Shown one piece after another: positions 32,338 through 41,437 of a stretch of DNA of 64,000 nucleotides. Source of the stretch: Dyadobacter pollutisoli (GTDB taxonomy: Bacteria; Bacteroidota; Bacteroidia; Cytophagales; Spirosomataceae); contig NZ_CP112998.1 of assembly GCF_026625565.1 (NCBI RefSeq), forward strand, positions 560,501-624,500. The letters run 5' to 3'. Each line of letters starts with the position of its first letter. Positions within the stretch are counted from its first letter, which is position 1. The notes beneath the pieces are model-generated. The model saw nothing but the letters and a program-made list of their open reading frames with translations. It was not told the origin of the DNA and made no database searches. Both the position numbers and the translations under genes were made by a program.

Positions 32338-35100
32338 ATGGATAAATACACCTATATAGCAAATTCCGACGCCGCTTACATAGAGGAATTGTACAATTCC
32401 TATAAGCAAGATGCAGCTTCAGTAGACGAAGGCTGGCAAAAGTTTTTTGAAGGATTCGACTTCTCTCAAAAGTACCCTGTTAATGGTAACGGGCATGCAA
32501 ATGGCGCTGCCAATGGTAAGGAAGTAGCCACACCCGGCAAGGTTGATCCATCTCGTATCCGCAAGGAAATGGAAGTGGTGCACCTGATTCGCGGGTTCAG
32601 ATCGAGAGGTCACCTGCTTGCGACTACCAACCCGATCCAGAAGCGCAAGGATCGTCAGCCACAACTTGACATTGCAGACTTTAACCTCGGCCCGGAGGAT
32701 CTTGATTCGGTTTTTGAAGCAGGTGTTGAAGTTTTCGGACGCCCTGCCACACTGCGTGAGATTGTAGATTCGCTCAAAACGATTTACACCAGGAACATTG
32801 GTTTTGAGTACCTATATATACGCGACAGAGAACAAAAAAGCTGGTTGCGTAAGAAAATCGAGAAGGAAGCCCTGAATATGACTTTCTCAGTTGACGAGAA
32901 AAAACATATTCTTTCCAAATTGAATGAGGCGGTTGTTTTCGAAAATTTCCTCCATACCAAATATTTAGGTCAGAAACGTTTCTCGCTGGAAGGTGGCGAA
33001 ACAACTATTCCCGCGCTGGATGCCATGATTAACAAGGCGGCAGAAATGGGCGTAGTAGAAGTGATGATCGGTATGGCCCACAGAGGACGTTTGAACGTGC
33101 TGGCCAACGTCATGCAAAAAACTTACGGACAGATCTTTAACGAGTTTGAAGGTAATTTGCCAGACCAGGTTTGGGGTGATGGCGACGTGAAATACCACAT
33201 GGGTTTCGCAAGCCAGATCACCACCAAGAACGGAGAAAAAGTACATTTGAAACTGGCTCCCAACCCGTCTCACCTGGAAGCGGTTAACCCGGTTGTCGAA
33301 GGTTATATCCGCGCACGTGCCGACGGTATGTATGATAGTGATTACGACCGCGTTCTGCCCGTTTTAATCCATGGTGATGCCGCAGTGGCAGGTCAGGGAA
33401 TTGTGTACGAAGTAACACAGATGTCGGCCCTGAACGGTTACTATACAGGAGGTACCATTCATTTTGTAATTAATAACCAGGTAGGTTTCACGACAGACTT
33501 TATTGACGCAAGATCCAGTATCTATTGTACTGATATTGCGAAGATCGTTGATGCACCGGTACTGCACGTTAACGGAGATGATCCTGAGGCGGTTGTATTC
33601 TGTATGCGTCTGGCTGTGGAATATCGTCAGAAATTCAACAAGGACATTTTTATTGACATGGTTTGCTACCGTCGTCATGGCCACAATGAAGCTGACGAGC
33701 CGAAATTTACGCAGCCTGTCCTTTACAAATCCATTGAAAACCATCAGAATCCGCGCGAAATCTACCAAAAGACATTGGCAGAGCGCGGCGATGTAGATGC
33801 GCAGCTGGCGGCTGGTATGGACAAAGAGTTCAAGCAGCTTTTGCAGGAACGTCTGGATATGGTGAAGCAAAAAGCGCTTCCATATACATTGCCTAAGTTG
33901 GAGCAGGAATGGCACAGCTTACGCAAATCCAAACCAGAAGATTTCGAGAAGTCGCCCGAAACAGGCGTACCGCTTGAAGTACTTGAAAAAATTGGAAAAG
34001 CACTGATCAGTACTCCTGAGAATTTCAGCCGATTGAAACAAATCGATAAGTTGCTGAAAGATCGTGAGCAAATGATCTTTGATAAAAAAGAAGTGAACTG
34101 GGCGACAGCTGAATTGCTGGCCTACGGATCAGTTCTGACTGAGGGTAACATTGTCAGGTTGAGCGGCCAGGATGTGCAGCGTGGGACTTTCTCTCACCGT
34201 CATGCGGTGTTGAGAGACGTTGAAACCAATGCAGCTTACAGCAATCTGGATCATATTGAAGAAGGTCAGGGACCATTCATGATTTACAACTCGTTGCTCT
34301 CTGAGTATGGGGTGCTGGGTTTTGAATTTGGTTACTCAATGGCCAACCCGAATGCCCTGGTAATCTGGGAAGCACAGTTTGGTGACTTCGCAAATGGTAC
34401 CCAGGTGATTATTGACCAGTTTGTAACATCAAGTGAAACCAAATGGGACCGCTGGACCGGATTGGTAATGTTGTTGCCACACGGATATGAAGGCCAGGGA
34501 CCAGAGCACTCGAATGCACGTCCGGAACGTTATTTGCAGCTTTCTGCTAACTATAACCTGATTGTTGCCAACGTAACGACTCCTGCTAACTTCTTCCATT
34601 TGCTACGCAGGCAGTTGAAGTTCCCATTCCGCAAGCCGTTGGTGGTAATGTCGCCAAAATCGATGTTGAGACACCCGCTTTGCGTTTCGCCATTGGAGAG
34701 TTTGGTGAGTGGATCATTCCAGGAGACAATAGGAGATGCTTATGCTGATCCCAAAAAGGTAAAAAAAGTGTTGCTATGTACTGGAAAGCTGTATTATGAG
34801 CTTTATGAAAGACAGCAGGCTGATAAACGCGACGACGTCGCGATCATTCGTTTGGAACAAATGCATCCGTTCCCGCAAAAGCAGATTGACGCGCATTTGA
34901 GTCAATATGAAAATGCAAAAGTATATTGGGTACAGGAAGAACCTTTCAATATGGGTGGCTGGACTTTCATGTTAAGAATGTACAAAGGTGCGGAGCCGTT
35001 GCAGGTAATCGCAAGAGAATCAAGCGCTTCGCCATCTACCGGTTTCTCGAAAATCCATGCGAAGGAACAGGCTGAAATCGTGAACAGAGCTTTTGAATGA
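32338..35100 (+). CDS. sucA: 2-oxoglutarate dehydrogenase E1 component
   Basis: The ATG at 32338 gives 920 residues; a GTG one codon earlier is not needed. The N-terminal E1 domain has YIEELYNSYKQDAASVDEGW and FFEGFDFS. The thiamine-diphosphate core carries MAHRGRLNVLANVM, FASQITTKNG, HLEAVNPVVEG and LIHGDAAVAGQGIVYE, and the C-terminal domain has LSGQDVQRGTFSHRHAV and LLPHGYEGQGPEHSNARPERYLQ. It decarboxylates 2-oxoglutarate and hands the succinyl group to the E2 lipoyl arms. sucB follows 51 bp later on the same strand, and no E3 is present here. Confidence 0.97.
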   Translation: MDKYTYIANSDAAYIEELYNSYKQDAASVDEGWQKFFEGFDFSQKYPVNGNGHANGAANGKEVATPGKVDPSRIRKEMEVVHLIRGFRSRGHLLATTNPIQKRKDRQPQLDIADFNLGPEDLDSVFEAGVEVFGRPATLREIVDSLKTIYTRNIGFEYLYIRDREQKSWLRKKIEKEALNMTFSVDEKKHILSKLNEAVVFENFLHTKYLGQKRFSLEGGETTIPALDAMINKAAEMGVVEVMIGMAHRGRLNVLANVMQKTYGQIFNEFEGNLPDQVWGDGDVKYHMGFASQITTKNGEKVHLKLAPNPSHLEAVNPVVEGYIRARADGMYDSDYDRVLPVLIHGDAAVAGQGIVYEVTQMSALNGYYTGGTIHFVINNQVGFTTDFIDARSSIYCTDIAKIVDAPVLHVNGDDPEAVVFCMRLAVEYRQKFNKDIFIDMVCYRRHGHNEADEPKFTQPVLYKSIENHQNPREIYQKTLAERGDVDAQLAAGMDKEFKQLLQERLDMVKQKALPYTLPKLEQEWHSLRKSKPEDFEKSPETGVPLEVLEKIGKALISTPENFSRLKQIDKLLKDREQMIFDKKEVNWATAELLAYGSVLTEGNIVRLSGQDVQRGTFSHRHAVLRDVETNAAYSNLDHIEEGQGPFMIYNSLLSEYGVLGFEFGYSMANPNALVIWEAQFGDFANGTQVIIDQFVTSSETKWDRWTGLVMLLPHGYEGQGPEHSNARPERYLQLSANYNLIVANVTTPANFFHLLRRQLKFPFRKPLVVMSPKSMLRHPLCVSPLESLVSGSFQETIGDAYADPKKVKKVLLCTGKLYYELYERQQADKRDDVAIIRLEQMHPFPQKQIDAHLSQYENAKVYWVQEEPFNMGGWTFMLRMYKGAEPLQVIARESSASPSTGFSKIHAKEQAEIVNRAFE

Positions 35101-35151
35101 TTATTCCTATAATTTTAAGACACTTAATTCGATAACAAGATTGCAGATAAA

Positions 35152-36762
35152 ATGGCTGAAATTGAAATAAAAGTACCGCCCGTTGGCGAGTCGATTACCG
35201 AAGTTACAATAGGAAACTGGTTCAAAAATGATGGCGATTTTGTGAAAATGGATGAAGTCATTTGCGGGCTTGATTCAGATAAAGCAACGTTTGAATTGAC
35301 CGCAGAGGCGGAAGGTGTTTTGCATATCAAAGCTCAGGAAGGCGATACATTGAACATTGGCGACCTGATCGCGACCATTGACTCTGCGTCAAATGGTGCA
35401 CCGAAAGAAACCGCTCCGAAAAAGGAAGCAGCTTCTCCAAAAGAATCAGCGCCAGTGGAAGCTGCCCCAGAGAAAATACAGGATAAAGCTGAACCAGCCG
35501 CAGTGGCTGCTGCCGCTGTTGGTAGCGCTCCTGGTAAAGCATATGAAATGAAAGTTCCTGCAGTAGGAGAGTCCATTACCGAGGTTACCATTGCTTCATG
35601 GAGCAAAAAAGATGGCGATCACGTTGAAGTGGACGAAATCCTTTGCGAGCTGGAATCAGACAAAGCGACATTCGAACTACCTGCCGAAGCCGCCGGAACG
35701 CTCAGAATCGTTGGAAAAGAAGGCGATACATTGGCGATCGGCGCATTGATATGCACGATTGAAGCTGGCGCCGGATCTTCTGCGGCTGCCCCTGCACCGC
35801 AAACAACGGCCCCAACAGCAGTAGCTGCGGATAAAGGTTATAATGAAAAACATGCATCTCCTGTCGCTGCCAAAATACTGGCTGAAAAAGGAATCGATCC
35901 GAAAGACGTAAATGGCTCTGGATCGGGAGGTAAGATCATGAAGGACGATGCTCTGAAAGCAGGCAGCAAACCTGCACCGGCAGCGCAGCCTGCCAGCGCT
36001 CCTGCCGCCAAACCAGCGGCTGCGGCACCTGCGGCACCCGTCGGTGCTGCACCAGCCGGAGCGAGAGGCCAGCGCAGAGAGAAAATGTCATCACTTCGCA
36101 AGACTATTGCACGCCGTTTGGTAGCAGTGAAAAACGAAACGGCCATGCTTACCACTTTCAACGAAGTGGATATGAAGCCGGTGATGGACCTTCGTTCGAA
36201 ATTCAAAGACAAGTTTAAAGAGAAACACGAAGTAGGACTTGGCTTTATGTCATTCTTTGTAAAAGCAGTTACTGTGGCGTTGAAAGACTTCCCGGTAGTG
36301 AATGCTTACATTGACGGCGAAGAGCTGGTTTATAATGATTTCAGTGATATTTCTGTGGCGGTTTCAACACCTCGCGGATTGGTTGTCCCTGTGATCCGTA
36401 ATGCGGAAACCTTGTCATTCGCGGCGATTGAAAAAGAGATCGTACGTCTGGCCGTTCGTGCACGTGATGGAAAATTGGGGCTGGATGAAATGTCGGGCGG
36501 AACTTTTACCATTACCAATGGCGGAACTTTCGGTTCGATGCTTTCTACTCCTATCATTAACGCACCGCAATCTGCAATCCTTGGAATGCACAACATTGTG
36601 GAACGCGCAGTAGTAGTGGATGGTCAGATCGTAGTTCGTCCGATTATGTACGTAGCATTGTCTTATGATCACCGCACGATCGATGGTAAAGACTCAGTGA
36701 GCTTCCTGGTTCGCTTGAAACAGCTTTTGGAAGACCCAATGCGCTTATTGCTTGATATGTAA
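35152..36762 (+). CDS. sucB: 2-oxoglutarate dehydrogenase E2 (dihydrolipoyl succinyltransferase), two lipoyl domains
   Basis: The 536-residue protein has two lipoyl domains, with lipoyl lysines at Lys44 (DSDKATFEL) and Lys171 (ESDKATFEL). An Ala/Pro-rich linker, a peripheral-subunit-binding domain (ASPVAAKILAEKGIDPKDV), a second Ala/Pro linker and the acyltransferase core follow. The core has TFNEVDMKPVMDL, GGTFGSMLSTPIINAPQSAILG and the active-site His507 and Asp511 in HRTIDG. E2 from many bacteria has one lipoyl domain; two is common in Bacteroidota. It forms an operon with sucA, ending at a strong terminator. Confidence 0.96.
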   Translation: MAEIEIKVPPVGESITEVTIGNWFKNDGDFVKMDEVICGLDSDKATFELTAEAEGVLHIKAQEGDTLNIGDLIATIDSASNGAPKETAPKKEAASPKESAPVEAAPEKIQDKAEPAAVAAAAVGSAPGKAYEMKVPAVGESITEVTIASWSKKDGDHVEVDEILCELESDKATFELPAEAAGTLRIVGKEGDTLAIGALICTIEAGAGSSAAAPAPQTTAPTAVAADKGYNEKHASPVAAKILAEKGIDPKDVNGSGSGGKIMKDDALKAGSKPAPAAQPASAPAAKPAAAAPAAPVGAAPAGARGQRREKMSSLRKTIARRLVAVKNETAMLTTFNEVDMKPVMDLRSKFKDKFKEKHEVGLGFMSFFVKAVTVALKDFPVVNAYIDGEELVYNDFSDISVAVSTPRGLVVPVIRNAETLSFAAIEKEIVRLAVRARDGKLGLDEMSGGTFTITNGGTFGSMLSTPIINAPQSAILGMHNIVERAVVVDGQIVVRPIMYVALSYDHRTIDGKDSVSFLVRLKQLLEDPMRLLLDM

Positions 36763-36783
36763 GATCATTTCGGAAATAAATAA

Positions 36784-36825
36784 CAACAAAAACGAGAGCT
36801 TGTCATCAGGCTCTCGTTTTTGTTG
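36784..36825 (+). terminator. Strong terminator after sucB, bidirectional
   Basis: A 16-bp stem pairs 36784-36799 with 36810-36825 exactly over a 10-base loop, with five T within the 3' arm. The convergent mazG-type gene ends 10 bp further, and the A-rich left arm gives T on the minus strand, so it may serve both. Confidence 0.85.
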
Positions 36826-36834
36826 TAGCCCAGG

Positions 36835-37161
36835 CTAGCTAAGCTTCGGATTTTCCTTATGTCGGTCCTTGTCGCGATCCGTTTTCTTGGCCATATTTTT
36901 TTCAAAAGCCTCGGTAAGATTAATGCCGGTCTGGTTGGCGAGGCAGATCAGTACCCACAGCACATCAGCCATTTCGTCCCCAAGATCCTTACCGAGATCA
37001 GACTTTTTAAAAGACTGGTCGCCATAGGTTCGGGCCATGATCCTGGCCAGCTCGCCCACTTCCTCTGTCAGGATCGCCATATTGGTGAGTTCCGAAAAGT
37101 AGCGGACGCCATAGCTCTTAATCCATTGGTCCACCTGCTGCTGTGCTTCTTCGATTGTCAT
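36835..37161 (-). CDS. MazG-like nucleotide pyrophosphohydrolase
   Basis: The 108 residues form the single all-helical MazG-like domain: YGVRYFSELTNMAILTEEVGELARIMA with the EEVGE acidic pair, and LGDEMADVLWVLICLANQTGI with the second metal-binding ExxD set. Members hydrolyse non-canonical or surplus nucleoside triphosphates to monophosphate and pyrophosphate. The charged tail KKTDRDKDRHKENPKLS is outside the domain. The dtd gene lies upstream on the same strand with a 56-bp gap that contains three copies of an 8-bp repeat. Confidence 0.88.
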   Translation of the reverse strand: MTIEEAQQQVDQWIKSYGVRYFSELTNMAILTEEVGELARIMARTYGDQSFKKSDLGKDLGDEMADVLWVLICLANQTGINLTEAFEKNMAKKTDRDKDRHKENPKLS

Positions 37162-37168
37162 TTTTTAA

Positions 37169-37192
37169 GAGTTAATGAGTTAATGAGTTAAT
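37169..37192. repeat. Three tandem copies of GAGTTAAT
   Basis: The 8-bp unit occurs three times in a row at 37169-37176, 37177-37184 and 37185-37192 between dtd and the MazG gene. It is just upstream of the MazG-like start, so repeat-number change could alter its expression. Confidence 0.8.
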
Positions 37193-37217
37193 GACCGGGG
37201 TGCCGGTGCGATGAATG

Positions 37218-37670
37218 CTAGCTTCTGTTTTTGGAATCAATGACAATGGTGACGGGGCCGTCGTTGAGCAATGCTACTTTCATATCAGCACCGAACAGTC
37301 CGCATTGAATTGGTTTTTCGAGTTCTTTTCCCAGGAACCTGATCATGTTTTCGTAGAGCGGTATAGCCACATCATGTCTGGCTGCCTCAATGAATGAGGG
37401 GCGGTTCCCCTTTTTGGTACTGGCATGCAAAGTAAACTGACTAATCAGCAGAATGTCTCCATTCACTGATTTGAGATCTAGATTCATTTTGCCTTCCTCA
37501 TCTCCAAAAACACGCAGACCGATGATCTTTCTGCCCAGCCATTCCAGATCTTCCTGCGTATCCGAATGTGTTATTCCCAATAGTACCAAAAAACCTGCTT
37601 CTATTTGTCCATGAACTTTGTCTTCAATGGTTACCGATGCGCTGCTGACGCGCTGGATCACTGCAATCAT
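37218..37670 (-). CDS. dtd: D-aminoacyl-tRNA deacylase
   Basis: This 150-residue protein removes D-amino acids wrongly attached to tRNA. The family features are complete: MIAVIQRVSSASVTIEDK, LVLLGITHSDTQED, RVFGDEEGKMNLDL, LLISQFTLHASTKKGNRPSFIEAA and the C-terminal NDGPVTIVIDS. The SQFTL and GPVT motifs line the active site. It is transcribed leftward toward the MazG-like gene. Beyond its start is a 218-bp gap before the divergent gene at 37889. Confidence 0.96.
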   Translation of the reverse strand: MIAVIQRVSSASVTIEDKVHGQIEAGFLVLLGITHSDTQEDLEWLGRKIIGLRVFGDEEGKMNLDLKSVNGDILLISQFTLHASTKKGNRPSFIEAARHDVAIPLYENMIRFLGKELEKPIQCGLFGADMKVALLNDGPVTIVIDSKNRS

Positions 37671-37888
37671 ATTGGTTATTTAATGAATTATCCCACCAGG
37701 ATCAAAAGTAAAATGTAATGTCGTAATACACTCCATTCTCTCAAAAAGCTTTTCAGGATTTTCAATTTAGACAGAACATTAAAAAAACAGGAGAGTCTTC
37801 GACCGGACCCGAAAATAAATTTAGTGCGACTCGGCGAACGTTTGTACATTGTGGGCATTACACACACATTATTGCATTATAAGTTTAA

Positions 37889-38329
37889 GTGAATCAAACA
37901 CACTATTCTTTCCAATACGCGAGAGAAGAAAAACTTTACGAATTTCATAGTCAGGGTAAGCGAGGTGTAATCAAGAAAGTAGTTCAGTTTAAACTTATTC
38001 ACTCGAATGTGTTTAATCTCGGTTTTGGAGATTTCAGCGATGAGCTTGGCTTGATCGACGATACAGTGGTCACCGACAATGGAGATATGGAAATGATTTT
38101 TGCAACTGTAATCGCGATCATCCAACAGTTCCTTCTAAGTTTTCCGGATGCGGGAATTTTCCTGACGGGTAGTACAAATTCGAGAACAAGGCTTTCCCAA
38201 ATTATTATCAATATGAATTTGGAAGATCTGCAAGAAGACTTTGAGATCTACGGATTCAGAAATGAACGTTGGGAGAGATTTAGAAAAAATATAAGATATG
38301 AGTCATTTCTGGTTTCAAAATTGTTATAA
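37889..38329 (+). CDS. DUF6934-like conserved hypothetical protein
   Basis: The 146-residue protein starts with GTG, since no ATG is in frame before the upstream stop. From memory it matches the DUF6934 pattern: YSFQYAREEKLYEFHSQGKRG at the start, then KVVQFKLIHSNVFNLGFGDFSDELGLIDDTVVTDNGD, GIFLTGSTNSRTRLSQIII, and EDFEIYGFRNERWERF at the end. The function is unknown. It is followed 26 bp later by a 59-codon gene on the same strand, and similar two-gene pairs are what I would expect in Bacteroidota. That pairing and any toxin-antitoxin role are inference. Confidence 0.65.
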   Translation: MNQTHYSFQYAREEKLYEFHSQGKRGVIKKVVQFKLIHSNVFNLGFGDFSDELGLIDDTVVTDNGDMEMIFATVIAIIQQFLLSFPDAGIFLTGSTNSRTRLSQIIINMNLEDLQEDFEIYGFRNERWERFRKNIRYESFLVSKLL

Positions 38330-38355
38330 CTTTATCAGAATCAAAAGTAACTGCC

Positions 38356-38535
38356 ATGAAAAACAGTTCAGTTTCCAAACCCGATCCCAGAGCCGTAATG
38401 CACAAGAACGACTTAGGCAAACTGGAAAATGTTGATCTATTTCCTGTAAAAACCGCAATTGCAAAAGCAACACTTTTGAAAGCCGCGCTTCCACTAAAAA
38501 GGGGCGCTGTGCTACCATCTTCTCTTAAAAAGTAA
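38356..38535 (+). CDS. Small protein paired with the DUF6934-like gene
   Basis: ATG at 38356 and TAA at 38533-38535 bound a 59-codon gene that starts 26 bp after the DUF6934-like stop and ends 35 bp before the serine ammonia-lyase start. The product begins MKNSSVSKPDPRAVMHKNDL and continues through a Lys- and Leu-rich helical stretch (FPVKTAIAKATLLKAALPL) with a basic end. It has no signal peptide. No family is recognised. The clean spacing, the ATG and the basic amphipathic part suggest a real partner gene, perhaps of regulatory or antitoxin type. Confidence 0.5.
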   Translation: MKNSSVSKPDPRAVMHKNDLGKLENVDLFPVKTAIAKATLLKAALPLKRGAVLPSSLKK

Positions 38536-38570
38536 CTTCAAGTTAGGAATTCGGGAGAATTCCCGCATCA

Positions 38571-39998
38571 ATGAAAGAAGAACGAATTTCTGTTTTTGAT
38601 ATATTTAAAATTGGGATTGGCCCTTCCAGTTCCCATACTTTGGGGCCTTGGCGCGCTGCCCAACAATTTCTAAAATCGTTGCAATCCACAATCGGATTAG
38701 CGCAGGTTATCTCCGTTAAAGCACATTTGTATGGTTCCCTTGCCAAAACCGGCAAAGGGCATGGAACAGACATTGCAGTTATTCTCGGCCTGAGCGGATA
38801 CGACCCGGTAACCATTGAAACAGCGGACATCGATCGGATTTTAAGTGAAATTTCTTCGAGCGAAACTATTCTGCTGCATGGCGAAATGAAGATTTCGTTT
38901 TCTCCCAAAACAGACGTCCTTTTTCACTTTACGGAATCCTTGCCTTTTCATCCCAATGGGCTGACATTCATTGCCGACTGCGGTCCGCAGGGGGTAGTTC
39001 AAGAAACATATTACTCGGTGGGTGGCGGCTTCGTAGTGCAGGAGGGGAGCGGTAGTGAGAGTTCGGCAGAGTCTGTGGTGTTACCGTTTCCGATTGACCA
39101 TGCTGGTGATCTGCTCAAATGGCATAAGGCTTCCGGATTATCGATCTGGGAGATGGTATTGGAAAATGAAAAGGCCTGGAAAGATGAAAAGGTTATTCGC
39201 AAGGACCTGCTGAATATCTGGCACATTATGCAGCAAAGCATTTTTCACGGCTGCCAGACCAAAGGTATATTACCTGGCGGACTAAATGTCCAAAGGCGCG
39301 CAGCCTCTTTGAATCAGAAATTATTGAATAGTAAGATATGCAGCGGCTGCGATGAGTGGATCGACTCGATTCGTAGTGGCGGCGCTGGATTCAACTATAC
39401 ATTGGACTGGGTAAGCTGCTTTGCACTGGCTGTAAATGAAGAAAATGCATCTTACAGCAGGGTAGTCACAGCCCCTACAAATGGCGCAGCTGGCGTGATC
39501 CCGGCGGTTTTGCAATTTCACATGACATTTTGCGGCGGCACCGAGGAGGATATTTTCAGATTTATGCTGACGGCCGGCGAGATAGGAAGCATTTTCAAAA
39601 AAGGCGCTACGATATCGGCCGCGATGGGCGGGTGTCAGGCGGAGATAGGCGTATCGTCGGCAATGGCTGCGGCCGGGCTTACCCAGGTTTCGGGAGGGAC
39701 TGTCGAACAATGTCTAATGGCAGCTGAGATCGCCATGGAGCACCATTTGGGGCTCACTTGTGATCCTGTAGGAGGATTGGTGCAAATACCTTGCATCGAG
39801 CGAAATACAATGGGCGCTATCAAAGCGATTACCGCGTCACAACTCGCTCTGCAAAGCAATCCTGAAAATGCAAAAGTGTCCCTCGACAATGTCGTGAAAA
39901 CCATGTGGGAAACTGCTCTGGACATGAATAATCGCTATAAGGAGACCTCAGAAGGTGGGCTTGCCGTTAACATTCCCATCAGTTTGAGTGAATGCTAG
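38571..39998 (+). CDS. sdaA: L-serine ammonia-lyase (single-chain, iron-sulfur)
   Basis: The 475-residue enzyme deaminates L-serine to pyruvate and ammonia. The beta domain begins at residue 6 with SVFDIFKIGIGPSSSHTLGPW, and the alpha domain carries VTAPTNGAAGVIPAVLQF, GATISAAMGGCQAEIGVSSAMAA, LTCDPVGGLVQIPCIERN and a C-terminal Gly/Ala segment. The cysteines in GGCQAE, LTCDPV and IPCIERN are the likely 4Fe-4S ligands. Length and order match the single-chain type. It stands alone on the plus strand with the convergent mgtE gene behind it. Confidence 0.95.
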   Translation: MKEERISVFDIFKIGIGPSSSHTLGPWRAAQQFLKSLQSTIGLAQVISVKAHLYGSLAKTGKGHGTDIAVILGLSGYDPVTIETADIDRILSEISSSETILLHGEMKISFSPKTDVLFHFTESLPFHPNGLTFIADCGPQGVVQETYYSVGGGFVVQEGSGSESSAESVVLPFPIDHAGDLLKWHKASGLSIWEMVLENEKAWKDEKVIRKDLLNIWHIMQQSIFHGCQTKGILPGGLNVQRRAASLNQKLLNSKICSGCDEWIDSIRSGGAGFNYTLDWVSCFALAVNEENASYSRVVTAPTNGAAGVIPAVLQFHMTFCGGTEEDIFRFMLTAGEIGSIFKKGATISAAMGGCQAEIGVSSAMAAAGLTQVSGGTVEQCLMAAEIAMEHHLGLTCDPVGGLVQIPCIERNTMGAIKAITASQLALQSNPENAKVSLDNVVKTMWETALDMNNRYKETSEGGLAVNIPISLSEC

Positions 39999-40018
39999 CA
40001 GCTGTTTTTTATGTAATC

Positions 40019-41371
40019 TCAGAGATTTAGTAATAAGTGCGCCAGGCCGAAATATACGCCGTAGCCGATCAGGTCATTCGCAGTTGTAATGAACGGGCCG
40101 GAAGCCACAGCGGGATTAATGCCGATCCTTTCGAGCAGAATAGGCGTAATTGTTCCCATAAATGAGGCCAGGAAAACCACCGACATCAAAGCGGTAGATA
40201 CAACCAGAGCTAGCTGCACATCATTGCCGATCAGTAAATTAAAGCCGAAGACAATGCAGCTGATGATCAGCCCATTGATAAAGGCAACGGCAAACATCCT
40301 GATCAGTCTCTGCCCGACAGTGGTATCAAGTCCTGTTTTGTCAGCCAGACTTTGTAAAATAATGGAGGAGGTTTGAATACCTACATTCCCGCCCGTTGAA
40401 CCAATAATGGGGATAAATGCGGCCATAGCGGGGATAATTTTGAGATCTCCCTCGAAAAAACTGATAAACTTGGCCGCCAGGATTCCTCCCATCATTCCTA
40501 CTAGCAACCAGGGAAGTCTAGCCTTGGTTTGTTGCCAGATCGTGTCATCTTCCTCTACATCACCGGTAATACCCGCCATGGCAAGGGTATCGGAACTGGC
40601 CTGGTCTGTGATCACGTCAATCACATCATCGATGGTGATCCGCCCGAGAAGTTTGCTTTGTACGTTCACAACCGGCAGGGCGTCAAGGTCATATCGCTGC
40701 ATCAGCTCGGCTACTTCTTCCGCCGGCCGGTATGTTTCCACGAAAATTACATCCTTGTCGTACAGACTTTCGATCCTGGTGTTTTTGTGGGCCAGGACAA
40801 TTTTTTTCAGGGAAAGTATCCCAAGCAACTTCCCAAAATCGTCCACCACATACACAGCATATACCTTACCTACGTCTTCTGCCTGTTTTCTGAGCTCTTC
40901 AATGCATTGATTTACAGTCCAGTTAACATTGGCTTTCACCAACTCTTTCTGCATCAGACCACCTGCCACATCTTCATCATAATGTAGCAAATCGAGAATG
41001 AACCGGGCCTGTTCGCGATCTTCCAGCAATGCGATCACTTCCTCACGGACGCGGATCGGCTGTTCATTCAGCAAATCCACGGCATCATCAGAATCAAAAA
41101 GATTGACAAACCTTGATATTTCTTCGGAAGTAAAAACTTTCAGAAATTCCCGACGCTCGTTGGGCTCCATATCCGCGAGAATAGCAGCGCCGGTTTCAAT
41201 ATTGAGCTGAGTGACCAGGAATTTGGCACTTTCGGTTTCCAGCTCAGATAAAAGACTGGTGATATCTGCCGAAAAAAGGCTGTCCATCTCCGACCTGATC
41301 GCCTCAGAATCCTCCTTTTCAATTAATTCCTGAATGTGGTCTACGTATAGCTTGGTTAATTCAAACGTCAT
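40019..41371 (-). CDS. mgtE: Magnesium transporter MgtE
   Basis: The 450-residue protein has an acidic, helical N-domain (about 1-130), two CBS domains (about 135-260, with AEELMQRYDLDALPVVN-like second copy and VGKVYAVYVVDDFGKLLGIL), and five membrane helices from about 285. The membrane part includes FIPIIGSTGGNVGIQTSSI and ends in DLIGYGVYFGLAHLLL. It is a Mg2+-gated channel of the inner membrane in which the CBS and N domains sense Mg2+. It is on the minus strand 66 bp before rsmA ends. Confidence 0.95.
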   Translation of the reverse strand: MTFELTKLYVDHIQELIEKEDSEAIRSEMDSLFSADITSLLSELETESAKFLVTQLNIETGAAILADMEPNERREFLKVFTSEEISRFVNLFDSDDAVDLLNEQPIRVREEVIALLEDREQARFILDLLHYDEDVAGGLMQKELVKANVNWTVNQCIEELRKQAEDVGKVYAVYVVDDFGKLLGILSLKKIVLAHKNTRIESLYDKDVIFVETYRPAEEVAELMQRYDLDALPVVNVQSKLLGRITIDDVIDVITDQASSDTLAMAGITGDVEEDDTIWQQTKARLPWLLVGMMGGILAAKFISFFEGDLKIIPAMAAFIPIIGSTGGNVGIQTSSIILQSLADKTGLDTTVGQRLIRMFAVAFINGLIISCIVFGFNLLIGNDVQLALVVSTALMSVVFLASFMGTITPILLERIGINPAVASGPFITTANDLIGYGVYFGLAHLLLNL

Positions 41372-41437
41372 CGTTCACTAGCTTTTGGCGATTGGCAAAA
41401 TAGCTTTAGCTTGGTAATATACTCTCGTTTTGGGAGT

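Noticed and set aside
38536..38570. Short inverted repeat GAATTC-GGGA-GAATTC before serine ammonia-lyase
   Set aside because: The arms are self-palindromic and very short, with no T run; no regulatory meaning can be supported.
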